Positions 37,774 through 46,900 of a stretch of DNA of 64,000 nt are shown in pieces (position 1 is the stretch's first letter; each line of letters begins with the position of its first letter). Made by a program: the position numbers and the translations under genes. Origin of the DNA: Thiomonas arsenitoxydans (GTDB taxonomy: Bacteria; Pseudomonadota; Gammaproteobacteria; Burkholderiales; Burkholderiaceae_C); the NCBI RefSeq assembly GCF_000253115.1, contig NC_014145.1:2294001-2358000 (forward strand), in the 5' to 3' direction. A model generated the notes under the pieces. The model made no database searches and was not told the DNA's origin. It worked only from the letters and a program-made list of their open reading frames with translations.

Positions 37774-38319
37774 ATGATGAGCTGGCTTGACTGGCTGCGC
37801 AAACAAGCGACCGCGAACGATCTGGGTCGCCAGACGCCCCACCCAACAACCGCCACGGCATCGTCTGCGGCAGAGGATCATCCATCCGACCTGCCCACGC
37901 CCGAAGAAGGCGACGTGCCGTCAGAACTGGCCGGTTTGGATTTCTATTCAGCCATCGCCACGCATCAGCGCTGGAAAAATCGTCTCAAAGATGTGGTCAG
38001 AGGGCAATCGCAAGAAACCCTGGACCCCGCCGTGGTGGGACGGTGCGATGTCTGTACCCTCGGCCAATGGCTGACCACGCAGGAGGGCGACCTGCGCATC
38101 GCGCCTGAGCTGATGACCCGCCTCAAAGAGGAACACGCGCACTTTCACAAGCTCGCGGCAGAGGTCATCCGCCTGTCTGATCAGGGGCTGCACCAGCAAG
38201 CGCTCGATGCCTTGCGCACCGACGCCCCCTATAACCGCTGCTCGCATCGCGTCACCAAGCTGCTGAGCCAAATCTATTTTGAGCTGAGCGAGTTTCATAA
38301 GCCCGATTCACGTTCATGA
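37774..38319 (+). CDS. stand-alone CZB-domain protein
   Basis: In this 181-residue soluble protein a Pro/Ala-rich N-terminus is followed by a CZB four-helix domain (about 55-170) with ATHQRWKNRL, CDVCTLGQWL and EEHAHFHKLA, supplying the His3-Cys zinc set. No output domain is attached, so it probably acts by binding a partner, perhaps the CZB-tailed GGDEF-EAL protein encoded 18 bases downstream. Confidence 0.8.
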   Translation: MMSWLDWLRKQATANDLGRQTPHPTTATASSAAEDHPSDLPTPEEGDVPSELAGLDFYSAIATHQRWKNRLKDVVRGQSQETLDPAVVGRCDVCTLGQWLTTQEGDLRIAPELMTRLKEEHAHFHKLAAEVIRLSDQGLHQQALDALRTDAPYNRCSHRVTKLLSQIYFELSEFHKPDSRS

Positions 38320-38337
38320 CACGCCCATGGCACGCCT

Positions 38338-40431
38338 ATGACAACCTCCAGCCCCTTCTCGATTGCAGTGCAGATGGAAGACCTGCTGCGCCATCTGCCC
38401 AGCGCCGTAGTGGCGTTTGATGCGGCAGGCCAGGTGGCGCAAATCAATCCCGCCTGCCTGGAGCTGTTTAGCCTGCGCCGGCATCCGGCAGAACTGATCG
38501 GCCTGGGGTGGCGGTCCTTTTTTGATCATCTGGCGCCGGCTTTTGAGGATTCTGAAGCGGAATTGGCCCGCATCAAGACACTGATCCAGCAGGACGCCCC
38601 AGACCAGGCGGAACTCCGCCTGCGCGACGGGCGGATTGTCTTACGCCACTACGTCCCTTTTGTGCATGAGGGCGAGATTCAAGGCGCGCTGTGGCAATTG
38701 CAGGACGTGACTGCCATCCAGGAGCAGCAAAAGCAGCTTGAATATCTCACTGAACGCGATCCGCTAACCGGGCTGCTGAATCGACGCGGCTTTGACCGTC
38801 GGCTCACCATGCTGGAGCGTCATCCATTGGGGCAACATGGCTTCACTCTGGCCTTGATTGATCTGGATGATTTCAAGCGGGTCAACGACACGCTGGGGCA
38901 TCCTGCCGGAGATGCGGTGCTGGCCGAGGTGGCAGACCGGCTCAAGGCGCTGGTGCGCCTGACCGACATGCCCGCGCGCATCGGCGGAGACGAGTTCGCG
39001 CTCCTCATGCCGGAATGCCGCACGGAAGAGCAGGCCGTTCAGATTGGCGAACGCCTGCTGCGCGTGATGGCAAAGCCCATGCAGATCGCCGGAGTCGAAC
39101 TCTGGCAGTCCTGCTCCATCGGCCTGGCGGTGCAACGGGGCTCGGGGCGCAGTTCGACGCCGATGTTTCAACGCGCCGATCTGGCGCTTTACGACGCCAA
39201 AACCGCCGGCCGCAATCGGTTCAAGCTGTTTTCGCAGCGGCTCAAACACCAGCATGACACCCTGCATCATCAAAGAGAGATGTTGCGCGACGCTTTGCAA
39301 CAAGGCCGACTGCAACTCTTTTACCAGCCCATTCTCACGCTGGAACCGGAGCACAACGGATTTTTTGTCCACAAATTCGAGGCGCTGCTGCGGCTACACG
39401 ATGAGCAGGACCAGTTGCGGCGCGCGGAAGAATTCGAAACCGCGCTGGCCGATCCGCAGTTGGGCATCGAAGTTGACCGATATGTGCTCGACGCAGCGCT
39501 GCAACAGTTGACCTTCTGGAAGCGGCAAGGCTCGCCGCTGCGTCTTGCCATCAACATTTCTCCGCATCATTTTTCGCATCCAGACTTCGTGGGCACGGTG
39601 CGCGAGCGCCTTCAGGCCTACCCCGAGGTGAGGCCGCAAGAACTCAGCCTGGAAATCACCGAGCACGGCCCCTCACTGAGTTCGCGCGTGGTGAATGCCA
39701 CCATTCTTGAATTGCGGCGGCTCGGCCTGTCCATCAGCCTGGATGACTTCGGCACCGGCAACGCGAGTCTGGCGCATCTGCAACAGTTCGATGTCTCGGT
39801 CGTCAAAATCGATCGCAGTTTTGTGCGCGATCTGCTGCAGGACGGCATCGATCTGAGTCTGAGCTATGGCATGCTGCGCCTGGCGCGCATGCTGGGTATC
39901 AACGCCATTGCTGAAGGGGTGGAAACGCGCGCGCAGTGCGCAGCGTTGTGCCTGATCGGTTTCCGGCACCTGCAAGGCTACGCGTTTGCACGACCCATGC
40001 CTGCGGAACAGGTGATGGGCTGGCTCGACTCTTTTGAAACCGAACTGTCCTGGCTGGGCGTCCTGGCCAGACCGCAGGTGCTTGATGCCGAGCGAGCGGT
40101 TCAGGCGCTCGTGTCCCACCGCATGCGCGCACGCAAACTGCTCTCTCATACCCTGGATGACGCGGAGATGGCAGAACTGCGGCATCCACAAGCCACGCAG
40201 CGCTGCTATCTAGGGCGCTGGCTGGCGTCGCAGACCGATCTGTATGCGCAGCAGCCGCAGTTTCAACGGCTGGTGCAAGCGCATGCGCAGTTCCACCAGA
40301 GCTTGAGTGCCGCTATCGTCAAGACCGATGTCGATGTCGATGCCGACATGCAGCTCAGCCAGTGCAGCGATGAAGTGCATGCCGCGTTCTGGGACTGGGT
40401 GCTGCACGCGCCGCAATTGCAACCCGCCTGA
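38338..40431 (+). CDS. PAS-GGDEF-EAL-CZB protein
   Basis: The 697-residue protein has no membrane helix. PAS about 12-125; GGDEF about 138-300 ([10 protein letters not shown], residues 216-220); EAL about 310-565 ([52 protein letters not shown]); CZB about 580-690 ([26 protein letters not shown]). Catalytic motifs of both domains are complete. E. coli DgcZ shows that a CZB domain can inhibit a GGDEF domain when zinc is bound. Here the CZB is C-terminal and attached to both activities. Confidence 0.88.
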   Translation: MTTSSPFSIAVQMEDLLRHLPSAVVAFDAAGQVAQINPACLELFSLRRHPAELIGLGWRSFFDHLAPAFEDSEAELARIKTLIQQDAPDQAELRLRDGRIVLRHYVPFVHEGEIQGALWQLQDVTAIQEQQKQLEYLTERDPLTGLLNRRGFDRRLTMLERHPLGQHGFTLALIDLDDFKRVNDTLGHPAGDAVLAEVADRLKALVRLTDMPARIGGDEFALLMPECRTEEQAVQIGERLLRVMAKPMQIAGVELWQSCSIGLAVQRGSGRSSTPMFQRADLALYDAKTAGRNRFKLFSQRLKHQHDTLHHQREMLRDALQQGRLQLFYQPILTLEPEHNGFFVHKFEALLRLHDEQDQLRRAEEFETALADPQLGIEVDRYVLDAALQQLTFWKRQGSPLRLAINISPHHFSHPDFVGTVRERLQAYPEVRPQELSLEITEHGPSLSSRVVNATILELRRLGLSISLDDFGTGNASLAHLQQFDVSVVKIDRSFVRDLLQDGIDLSLSYGMLRLARMLGINAIAEGVETRAQCAALCLIGFRHLQGYAFARPMPAEQVMGWLDSFETELSWLGVLARPQVLDAERAVQALVSHRMRARKLLSHTLDDAEMAELRHPQATQRCYLGRWLASQTDLYAQQPQFQRLVQAHAQFHQSLSAAIVKTDVDVDADMQLSQCSDEVHAAFWDWVLHAPQLQPA

Positions 40432-40447
40432 GCTTGGAGCGGCTGCC

Positions 40448-41002
40448 ATGAATAACAACCCCATGAAGGCTATGTGCAAGGGCCGCAGGCCAAGCGTTCA
40501 GCGAGATCACGGCTTCACGCTGATCGAATTGATGATCGTCGTGGCCATCATTGGCATACTCGCCGCCGTGGCCATACCCCAGTATCGCGACTACATGGTG
40601 CGCGCCCGAGTAACCGAAGGCATCAACCTGGCCTCCGGCATCAAAACCGCAGTGGCCGAGTATTGGGCCACGCACGGCAGCTTCATTTCTGACTGGCCCA
40701 GTACCGATCCCGTGTGCACCGGCGCCACCGCGGATTGCACTCGCGCCTACGGCGCCGAACCACCGTCCGGCACCTACAGCATCAGCGTCCTCGTGGGCTA
40801 TGGCGGCACCATCATCATCGCCTACAACCAGCTTCTCAACCCCAACCAAGCCACTGGATACACGCTGGTGTTGCAACCGGCGCCCGGTGAAGGCAGCCTG
40901 CGCTGGGTGTGTTTTTCCGGGGGGCAGACCACCAAAGGCGGCGTGACCACCTATGCGACACCCACCCTGCCGTCTAAGTATGCCCCGCCACCTTGCCGTT
41001 GA
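40448..41002 (+). CDS. type IV pilin (PilA-like)
   Basis: The prepilin has a GFTLIELM cleavage motif and hydrophobic helix ([18 protein letters not shown]). Three in-frame ATGs (40448, 40463, 40472) give leaders of 22, 17 or 14 residues; the first has a GGAG ribosome site but an unusually long leader. The mature protein is about 160 residues with Cys pairs near the middle and C-terminus ([13 protein letters not shown]; final PPCR), as in type IVa pilins with a disulfide loop. It lies inside a c-di-GMP/FHA operon, 16 bases after the GGDEF-EAL gene, with no other pil genes around. Confidence 0.85.
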   Translation: MNNNPMKAMCKGRRPSVQRDHGFTLIELMIVVAIIGILAAVAIPQYRDYMVRARVTEGINLASGIKTAVAEYWATHGSFISDWPSTDPVCTGATADCTRAYGAEPPSGTYSISVLVGYGGTIIIAYNQLLNPNQATGYTLVLQPAPGEGSLRWVCFSGGQTTKGGVTTYATPTLPSKYAPPPCR

Positions 41003-41005
41003 ATC

Positions 41006-41398
41006 ATGAGCAAAATCCTGATCTTCCTGCCAGACGCAGTCAGCCATGCCATCGCGCTGCGCCAGCCCCGCCTGCACATCGGCCGACACCGCCACAACAC
41101 CATTGCGCTGCCCGATCCGCATGTCAGCGGCGTCCATGCGGTTCTGCAGCAGACCGACGGTGACTGGTGGATCGAAGACCTCGGCAGCACCAACGGCACC
41201 TGGCTCAATGGCAAGCGCATCAACGCCTCGATCCTGCTTCCGCAAGACACGCTGCGCATCGGCGGCTGCACGCTGCGACTGCTGCCCTCCGCCCGCGAAA
41301 ACCCCGACAAACCCTCCCGAAAAACCAACGATCAGTTCCATGAAGCGCTCACCGTGCCCGCTGATTTCGGGCCGACCGATTTGATGCGGTCGATTTGA
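41006..41398 (+). CDS. FHA-domain protein
   Basis: The 130-residue protein is essentially one FHA domain: RLHIGRHRHNTIALPDPHVS, then HAVLQQTDGDWWIEDLGSTN and GTWLNGKRI carry the phosphothreonine-binding Gly-Arg, Ser-x-x-His and Asn residues. FHA proteins read Thr phosphorylation. No Ser/Thr kinase is encoded in this window. The gene starts 3 bases after the pilin stop. Confidence 0.87.
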   Translation: MSKILIFLPDAVSHAIALRQPRLHIGRHRHNTIALPDPHVSGVHAVLQQTDGDWWIEDLGSTNGTWLNGKRINASILLPQDTLRIGGCTLRLLPSARENPDKPSRKTNDQFHEALTVPADFGPTDLMRSI

Positions 41399-41411
41399 TG
41401 CTGCATGTGAC

Positions 41412-42980
41412 ATGAACAAGCGGACCAAACTCCAGCCACACACCAGTTTTCTGTCGCGTATCGCCCGATTCGTGCGTCATCCGACCACGGACTGGGCACA
41501 AACGCGGCTTCAGCAGGGTGAGGTTCTCGACAAAGCAAAACAAAAAACGCAACAGCGCGAGGCGCAATGGGCGGCGCAGGCGGCCATCCTGGTTCGCAAT
41601 CGTGAGTTTGACATCCTGCGCCGCGAAATGCGCAATCGGCATGCCCTCAAGAGCGAGCGGCTCGAAGGACTGTCTTTGCCTTCCACGCTTCCGCCGCCCG
41701 CGCCTGCCGCCACCCGACAGCACACCCTGCACAAGATCGATGTCATCGAACGGCAGATGAAGAATGAACAAAGCCGGGAGAGTCGTTCCACCTTGCCCGG
41801 CGGCATGATTGAACACAGCGGTCTGGCGCATGTGGGGTTTGCCGCCTCCACGCTTCGTCCGGGTTCGTTGCGCCGCAGTCAGACACCGCGCTGGGCGCAA
41901 AGCCAACTCCTGCCTGCCTCCCGGCTGAAAACGTCTTCGGCGCCTGCCACACGACCGCAAGGGTTGTGGGGACAAACCGTGCTGCCCATCCCCGCCGTGA
42001 TCGAGCTGGCCGCCTTCGATTTCGCCGAGGGGCGAGATGCGCAAGTGGAATCGCATCTCCTGACCAGCTTGCAGACTGAGCAGGAACTGTTTACGGTGCA
42101 GCAGCTTTTCCAAGCTTTGCTCGATTTTTACTGGGCCACCGGCCAACAGGACAAACTGCATTCGCGTTCGCTCGATTATGTGCAGCGGTATGGTCAGACG
42201 CCCCTGCCTCGGCCCGAACTGGACGCTGTGGCCGCCGCGCCCCTGCAAACCGCGAGCTTTCTCGCTGCCGAGCAGTTCGACATCCTGCAGTTGCACGCCT
42301 TCGAGCGTTTCGTGGCGGATCCCGCCCGGCATCTGGTGCTGGACTGGAGCGCGCTGATCGGCATTGCCGAACCGCTGCAGGCGGAGTTGGGCCAAGCGCT
42401 GCAAGTCCTCAATGATCGACCGGCCGAACTCGAGCTGCACGGCGAGGACAGGCTATTGGCCGCGACCCGGCTGCAGTCCAGTCCGGCGACTGCGGCGCAG
42501 AGTGCGCTGCGCCTGCAAGCCCTGCGGCTGGTCGGCGATGAAGCCGGATTTGCCGATCTTGCCGTGGAGTTGTCCATCGCCTGTGCTTGCTCCCCGGTGG
42601 ACTGGGTTGCCCCGCGCTTCAAGCGCGTCGGCCCATCCGAGCGCGGCCTCACCACCTTGCACAGCGCGCACCAACCTTCCCGCATGGCCACCCAAGCAGG
42701 CGCCCTGGACGCCGGATCGATCCAGACCAGCGTGCGCCTGAGCGGAAAACTCTCCGGCAAAGACGCCACCTTCCTGCGCAATCTGAGAGCGCAGTCCTTG
42801 CGGGCCGATACAGTCTATGTGGACCTGCAGGCCGTGCAGCGCGTCGATTTTGCGGCGGCGACTGATTTGCTCAATTGGGTGGAAGCGCAGACACAGCTTG
42901 GCAAATCCATCGAGCTGCGCGGCGCGCACACCCTGCTCGTGCCCTTTTTGCAATCGGTCGGTCTGCAGGTGCAGGCTTGA
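41412..42980 (+). CDS. large STAS-domain protein
   Basis: The 522-residue soluble protein has an N-terminal 190 residues that are basic and low-complexity, a middle about 195-330 that is helical (LLTSLQTEQELFTVQQLFQA) and resembles domains placed before STAS in Betaproteobacteria, and a C-terminal 90 residues forming a STAS domain (VRLSGKLSGKDATFLRNL; VYVDLQAVQRVDFAAATDLL, with a conserved Asp-x-Ala/Ser turn). STAS domains act as anti-sigma antagonists or nucleotide-binding switches. Between the FHA and ODP genes. Confidence 0.65.
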   Translation: MNKRTKLQPHTSFLSRIARFVRHPTTDWAQTRLQQGEVLDKAKQKTQQREAQWAAQAAILVRNREFDILRREMRNRHALKSERLEGLSLPSTLPPPAPAATRQHTLHKIDVIERQMKNEQSRESRSTLPGGMIEHSGLAHVGFAASTLRPGSLRRSQTPRWAQSQLLPASRLKTSSAPATRPQGLWGQTVLPIPAVIELAAFDFAEGRDAQVESHLLTSLQTEQELFTVQQLFQALLDFYWATGQQDKLHSRSLDYVQRYGQTPLPRPELDAVAAAPLQTASFLAAEQFDILQLHAFERFVADPARHLVLDWSALIGIAEPLQAELGQALQVLNDRPAELELHGEDRLLAATRLQSSPATAAQSALRLQALRLVGDEAGFADLAVELSIACACSPVDWVAPRFKRVGPSERGLTTLHSAHQPSRMATQAGALDAGSIQTSVRLSGKLSGKDATFLRNLRAQSLRADTVYVDLQAVQRVDFAAATDLLNWVEAQTQLGKSIELRGAHTLLVPFLQSVGLQVQA

Positions 42981-43037
42981 TCCACGCCCCTTGGGTTTGT
43001 ATCTACGCTCATTTTTTCTTTTTTTTGACTGCGTTCC

Positions 43038-43817
43038 ATGTCCATCGAACTCTATAAAGACGCCAACCACGCTTGCGTGCTGTTCACCGATCTCGTCCCC
43101 GACGAAGAAGCGGTTCAAGCCAACCAGTTCCTGATCGTTGACCACGGGGAAGGCGTCATCCTCGATCCGGGCGGAAACATGACCTACAACGAGCTCAGCT
43201 TGACCATGCGCAAATACATCGCGCCGAGCAAGCTCGACTACATCCTGGCCTCGCATGCCGACCCCGACATCATCGCCTCGCTCGACCGCTGGATGACCTC
43301 CACCCAGGCCAAGCTGGTGATTTCCTCCCTCTGGGCCCGGTTTGCCCCGCACTTCTGCAAACTGGGCAAGACCGATAACCGCGTCATCGCCGTCCCCGAC
43401 GCGGGTGGCAGATTGCGCTACGGCCAGACCAGCCTGTGGCTGCTGCCGGCGCACTTCATGCATTCCGAGGGCAACTTCCAGTTCTATGACCCGGTGAGCA
43501 AAATCCTGTTCTCCGGCGATCTGGGCGTGTCGCTGCTCAGCGGGGAGAAAGCCGGGCACGCCCTCACCAGTCTGGACCCCTTTCCGCCGGGCATGGAGGC
43601 CTTTCACCGGCGCTATATGGTGAGCAATAAAATCCTCAAGCTCTGGGTGCGCATGGTGCGCCAGCTCGACATCGCCATGATCGCGCCCCAGCATGGCGCG
43701 CCGCTGGTCGGCGCGGCCATCGGCCAGTTGCTCGACTGGCTCGACGGCCTGTCCTGCGGCATCGATCTCATGGGGCCGGGGCAGTATCAGATTCCGTCGG
43801 GAGATTTGAGTGTTTGA
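43038..43817 (+). CDS. ODP-type di-iron metallo-beta-lactamase-fold protein
   Basis: The 259-residue protein resembles flavodiiron and ODP oxygen-binding proteins. Metal-site candidates are His73, Asp75 and Asp77 (SHADPD), His139 (LLPAHFMHSEGN), Asp161 (LFSGDLG) and His219 (APQHGAPLVG). The usual HxExD motif is HxDxD here. No flavodoxin domain is present, so it is unlikely to reduce oxygen alone; ODP relatives bind O2 as chemotaxis sensors. Located between the STAS gene and a giant globin GGDEF/EAL gene, it is a plausible second O2 sensor of the island. Confidence 0.78.
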   Translation: MSIELYKDANHACVLFTDLVPDEEAVQANQFLIVDHGEGVILDPGGNMTYNELSLTMRKYIAPSKLDYILASHADPDIIASLDRWMTSTQAKLVISSLWARFAPHFCKLGKTDNRVIAVPDAGGRLRYGQTSLWLLPAHFMHSEGNFQFYDPVSKILFSGDLGVSLLSGEKAGHALTSLDPFPPGMEAFHRRYMVSNKILKLWVRMVRQLDIAMIAPQHGAPLVGAAIGQLLDWLDGLSCGIDLMGPGQYQIPSGDLSV

Positions 43818-43919
43818 GCGTTGTCCGCGCGCAGGCATCAAGACATCTACCGCGATCCAAACGGCCCATTGCCCGCAGAACATCACGCGCCGCAGCGATT
43901 TCCCTCCGCGGAGTCGCGC

Positions 43920-46900
43920 ATGACGCTTCCTCAGCCCCGTCAAATCCTGCGCTGGGCGCTGCTGAGCGGCGCGCTGTTCCTGGGGTATGCCTTGCTGGGC
44001 ACGCTGCCCGCGCAGATTTTCAGCGGGGTCTCGCCCTTCTGGCCGCCTGCGGCGCTGGCCGTGTTTGCCGCCCTGGTGTGGGGCTGGCGCGCGATGCCAG
44101 CGATTTTTCTGGGATCGCTGTGGGTAAACGTCACATTGTTCGACTGGAGTCTGGCGGGCGCGCTTTGGGTGTCCTTGGGCAATGTGCTCGCGCCGATGGT
44201 CGCAAACTGGGGTCTGCGACGCAGCACCGAGGTGAAGCCGCAGTTTTGGAACTCGCCTGCGGGCGTCATCTGGTTTTTGCTCTGGATGGGCGCTGTCCAG
44301 GGGCTGCTGTCGGGCTTGATCGGCGCGGTCGGACTGGTCGCGTTCGAAGGACAGGGGATGGAGCGACTCCTTCCAACCTGTTTGGGATGGGCCATCGGCG
44401 ATGCTTCCGCAGCGCTGATGCTGGCGCCCGTGGCGCATTTGCTGTGGCTGCGCCGCGGCACAGGCACGGGCTGGTGGCGTTTGCTGTTGCATGCAGAAGG
44501 GCTGGCCGCGCTGGCCTTCAGCCTGATGGTTTGGGGCGTTGCGTTTTTTGCGCCGAGCCTGAGCCTGCCCGCGCGCCTTGGCGTCCTGGGCATGCTGCTG
44601 CTGCCGCCCATCTGGTCAGTGTTTCGATTGGATCAGTGGCTTACGCTCTTGCATCTGGCCGTCGCCTTTATTCTGGTTCTCGGCGCGACGATGGCAGGCT
44701 ATGGCCCTTATGCGGGTTTGCCCATGACTGAGGCCGTCATCGGCGTGGAACTCCTCGGCATGGCGATGTCAGCGGCCATTTTGTTCGCCGGCGCCCTGCA
44801 AAGCCAAAGACAGGAGGCCATGACCGCACTGCGCGCGCTCAATAGGGATCTGGAAAGCCGGGCGCAGGAACGTGCCCAGGCCTTGTTTCGCAAGGAGCAC
44901 AATTTCCGCGACATGATCGAGCGCCTGCCCGCGCCCATCGTGATGACCAGCCCGGACGCCGCGCAGGTGCTCTATGCCAATCCGGCGGCGCGCGAACTGT
45001 TTGCCCACGGTCAGACCGACCATTCCAATCTGGCCGACCTGTCCGCCTTGGCGCAATGGCTCGACCCCGACATGCGCCAGCTCCTGCTGGGCGAAGTGCG
45101 GCAACACCATGCCGCACAAAACCGTGAAATCGCCTTTCGCCGCCGCGATGGCACGGTGGTGTGGGTGCTCGCCTCGGTGATTCAAACCCAGTTCGACGAA
45201 GCGGACGCGCTGCTGTTCGCATTCAAGGACATTTCCGAGCGGATACAGCGTGAGGTGCTGCTGCAGGAGCAGGCCCTGACCGACGCGCTCACCGGCGTGC
45301 CCAACCGGCGTCACTTCATGGCGCAGGCCGCCGCGCGGCTGCGCGAACTGGTCGCGCAACAAAAAGCGGCGGCCTTGGTACTGTTCGATCTGGACGACTT
45401 CAAACTCGTCAATGACACCCGCGGGCATGCCTGCGGCGATCAGGTGTTGCAGCAAGTGGCCAGTCTGCTGCAGGCCAAGGTCCGGTCACAGGACGTGTTC
45501 GCGCGCCTGGGCGGAGAGGAGTTCTGCCTGCTACTGACTGACCTTGACGCGAACCAGGCGCTGCAACGCGCCGACGAGATGCGCCTGGAGATTGACGGCC
45601 AGGTGACCCAATGCCCCGATGGCCAAGCGCTGCCGCTGCCAACAAGCAGCATCGGCGTGGCGTGGTGTCCCGCGGCGGCGCTGCAGGGCGTCGATGACGA
45701 GACCCGGCTCGCCGTGCTGATGGACTGCGCCGACACGGCGCTGTACGCAGCCAAAGCCCAAGGAAAAAACCGCTGCGTTCTATTCGATGGCCCTCTGCCG
45801 ACGACGGATGCCGCGCCTGCAGCCCCGCGCCACGGCGTCCCGCGCGCAAACGCACAGGCTTTGCTGCCGCTCTCCTTGTTGCGCTCGCTGGCGCGCGAAG
45901 TGCATTTCGGCCGATTCTTCGAACGCGCTGCGCAGGCCGCCGCGCATCTGGTCGGCGCCGATGGCGCGGCCTTCATCGAGCGCGACGACGACTCGCTGAG
46001 CTATCGCTTTTTTCACGGCCTGCCCGACGCTTACCAGCAACGATTCGCCGCCTATCGTTTCCCCGTTGAGGCCGGATCAGCAGGACAGGCGATCCGCGAA
46101 GGCCGCGAGATTTTCCAGCCGGACTACGCCTCAGACCCCCAAGCCCTGCCGGATTTCGTGGACAGCGGCCTCAAAGCCAATTACCTCGTTCCGGTGCGCG
46201 CTGGGAGCCAAACGCTGGCCATTCTGGCGCTGGCCTGGTTTTCTCGCCACCCGGCATACGCACCCGATGCACAGCAGGCCGAGAACGTCCGGCTGCTTGC
46301 CGATTTGATGGCAGGCGCGCTGCGGCGAGAACGTCTGGAACGCAAGTTGCGCCAGCGCGCCACCCGCGACGTGCTTACCCAACTGCCCAACCGCGCCGCC
46401 CTGGAACTGCATCTGTCGCGCGCCATCAGCCGGGCGCGGCGCCAGCAACAGATTCTGGCCGTGGGCATGCTCGATCTGGACGATTTCAAACCCGTGAACG
46501 ATCAATGGGGGCACGCTGCAGGCGACGCCTTGCTGCGCGACTTTGCCCAGCGCATCCAGCAGGCTCTGCGCGATACCGATTTCATCGGCCGCCTGGGTGG
46601 TGATGAATTCGTTCTCGTGCTGGAAAATTTGACGCAGCAAGCGGATCTGGACACCGTGCTGTCGCGTCTGCACGAGGTGGTGCAAGCGCCGTTCGACTTG
46701 CCCGACGGTCAACGCGCCAGCGTAGGTCTGAGCCTGGGACTGGCGCTCTATCCCCAAGATGCCGCCGACGCCGATGCGCTGATTCGCGCCGCAGATGCCG
46801 CACTCTATGCCTGCAAGTCCAACAAGAGCGGGCGAGCGCGTTGGTGGCTACTTTATGACGAACTTGGGCAACACCCCGGGCAGGCGCCTGCCGATGCGAT

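Noticed and set aside
42453..44492. 679-codon minus-strand frame
   Set aside because: It crosses the STAS, ODP and giant genes in antisense and has no domain or start signal.
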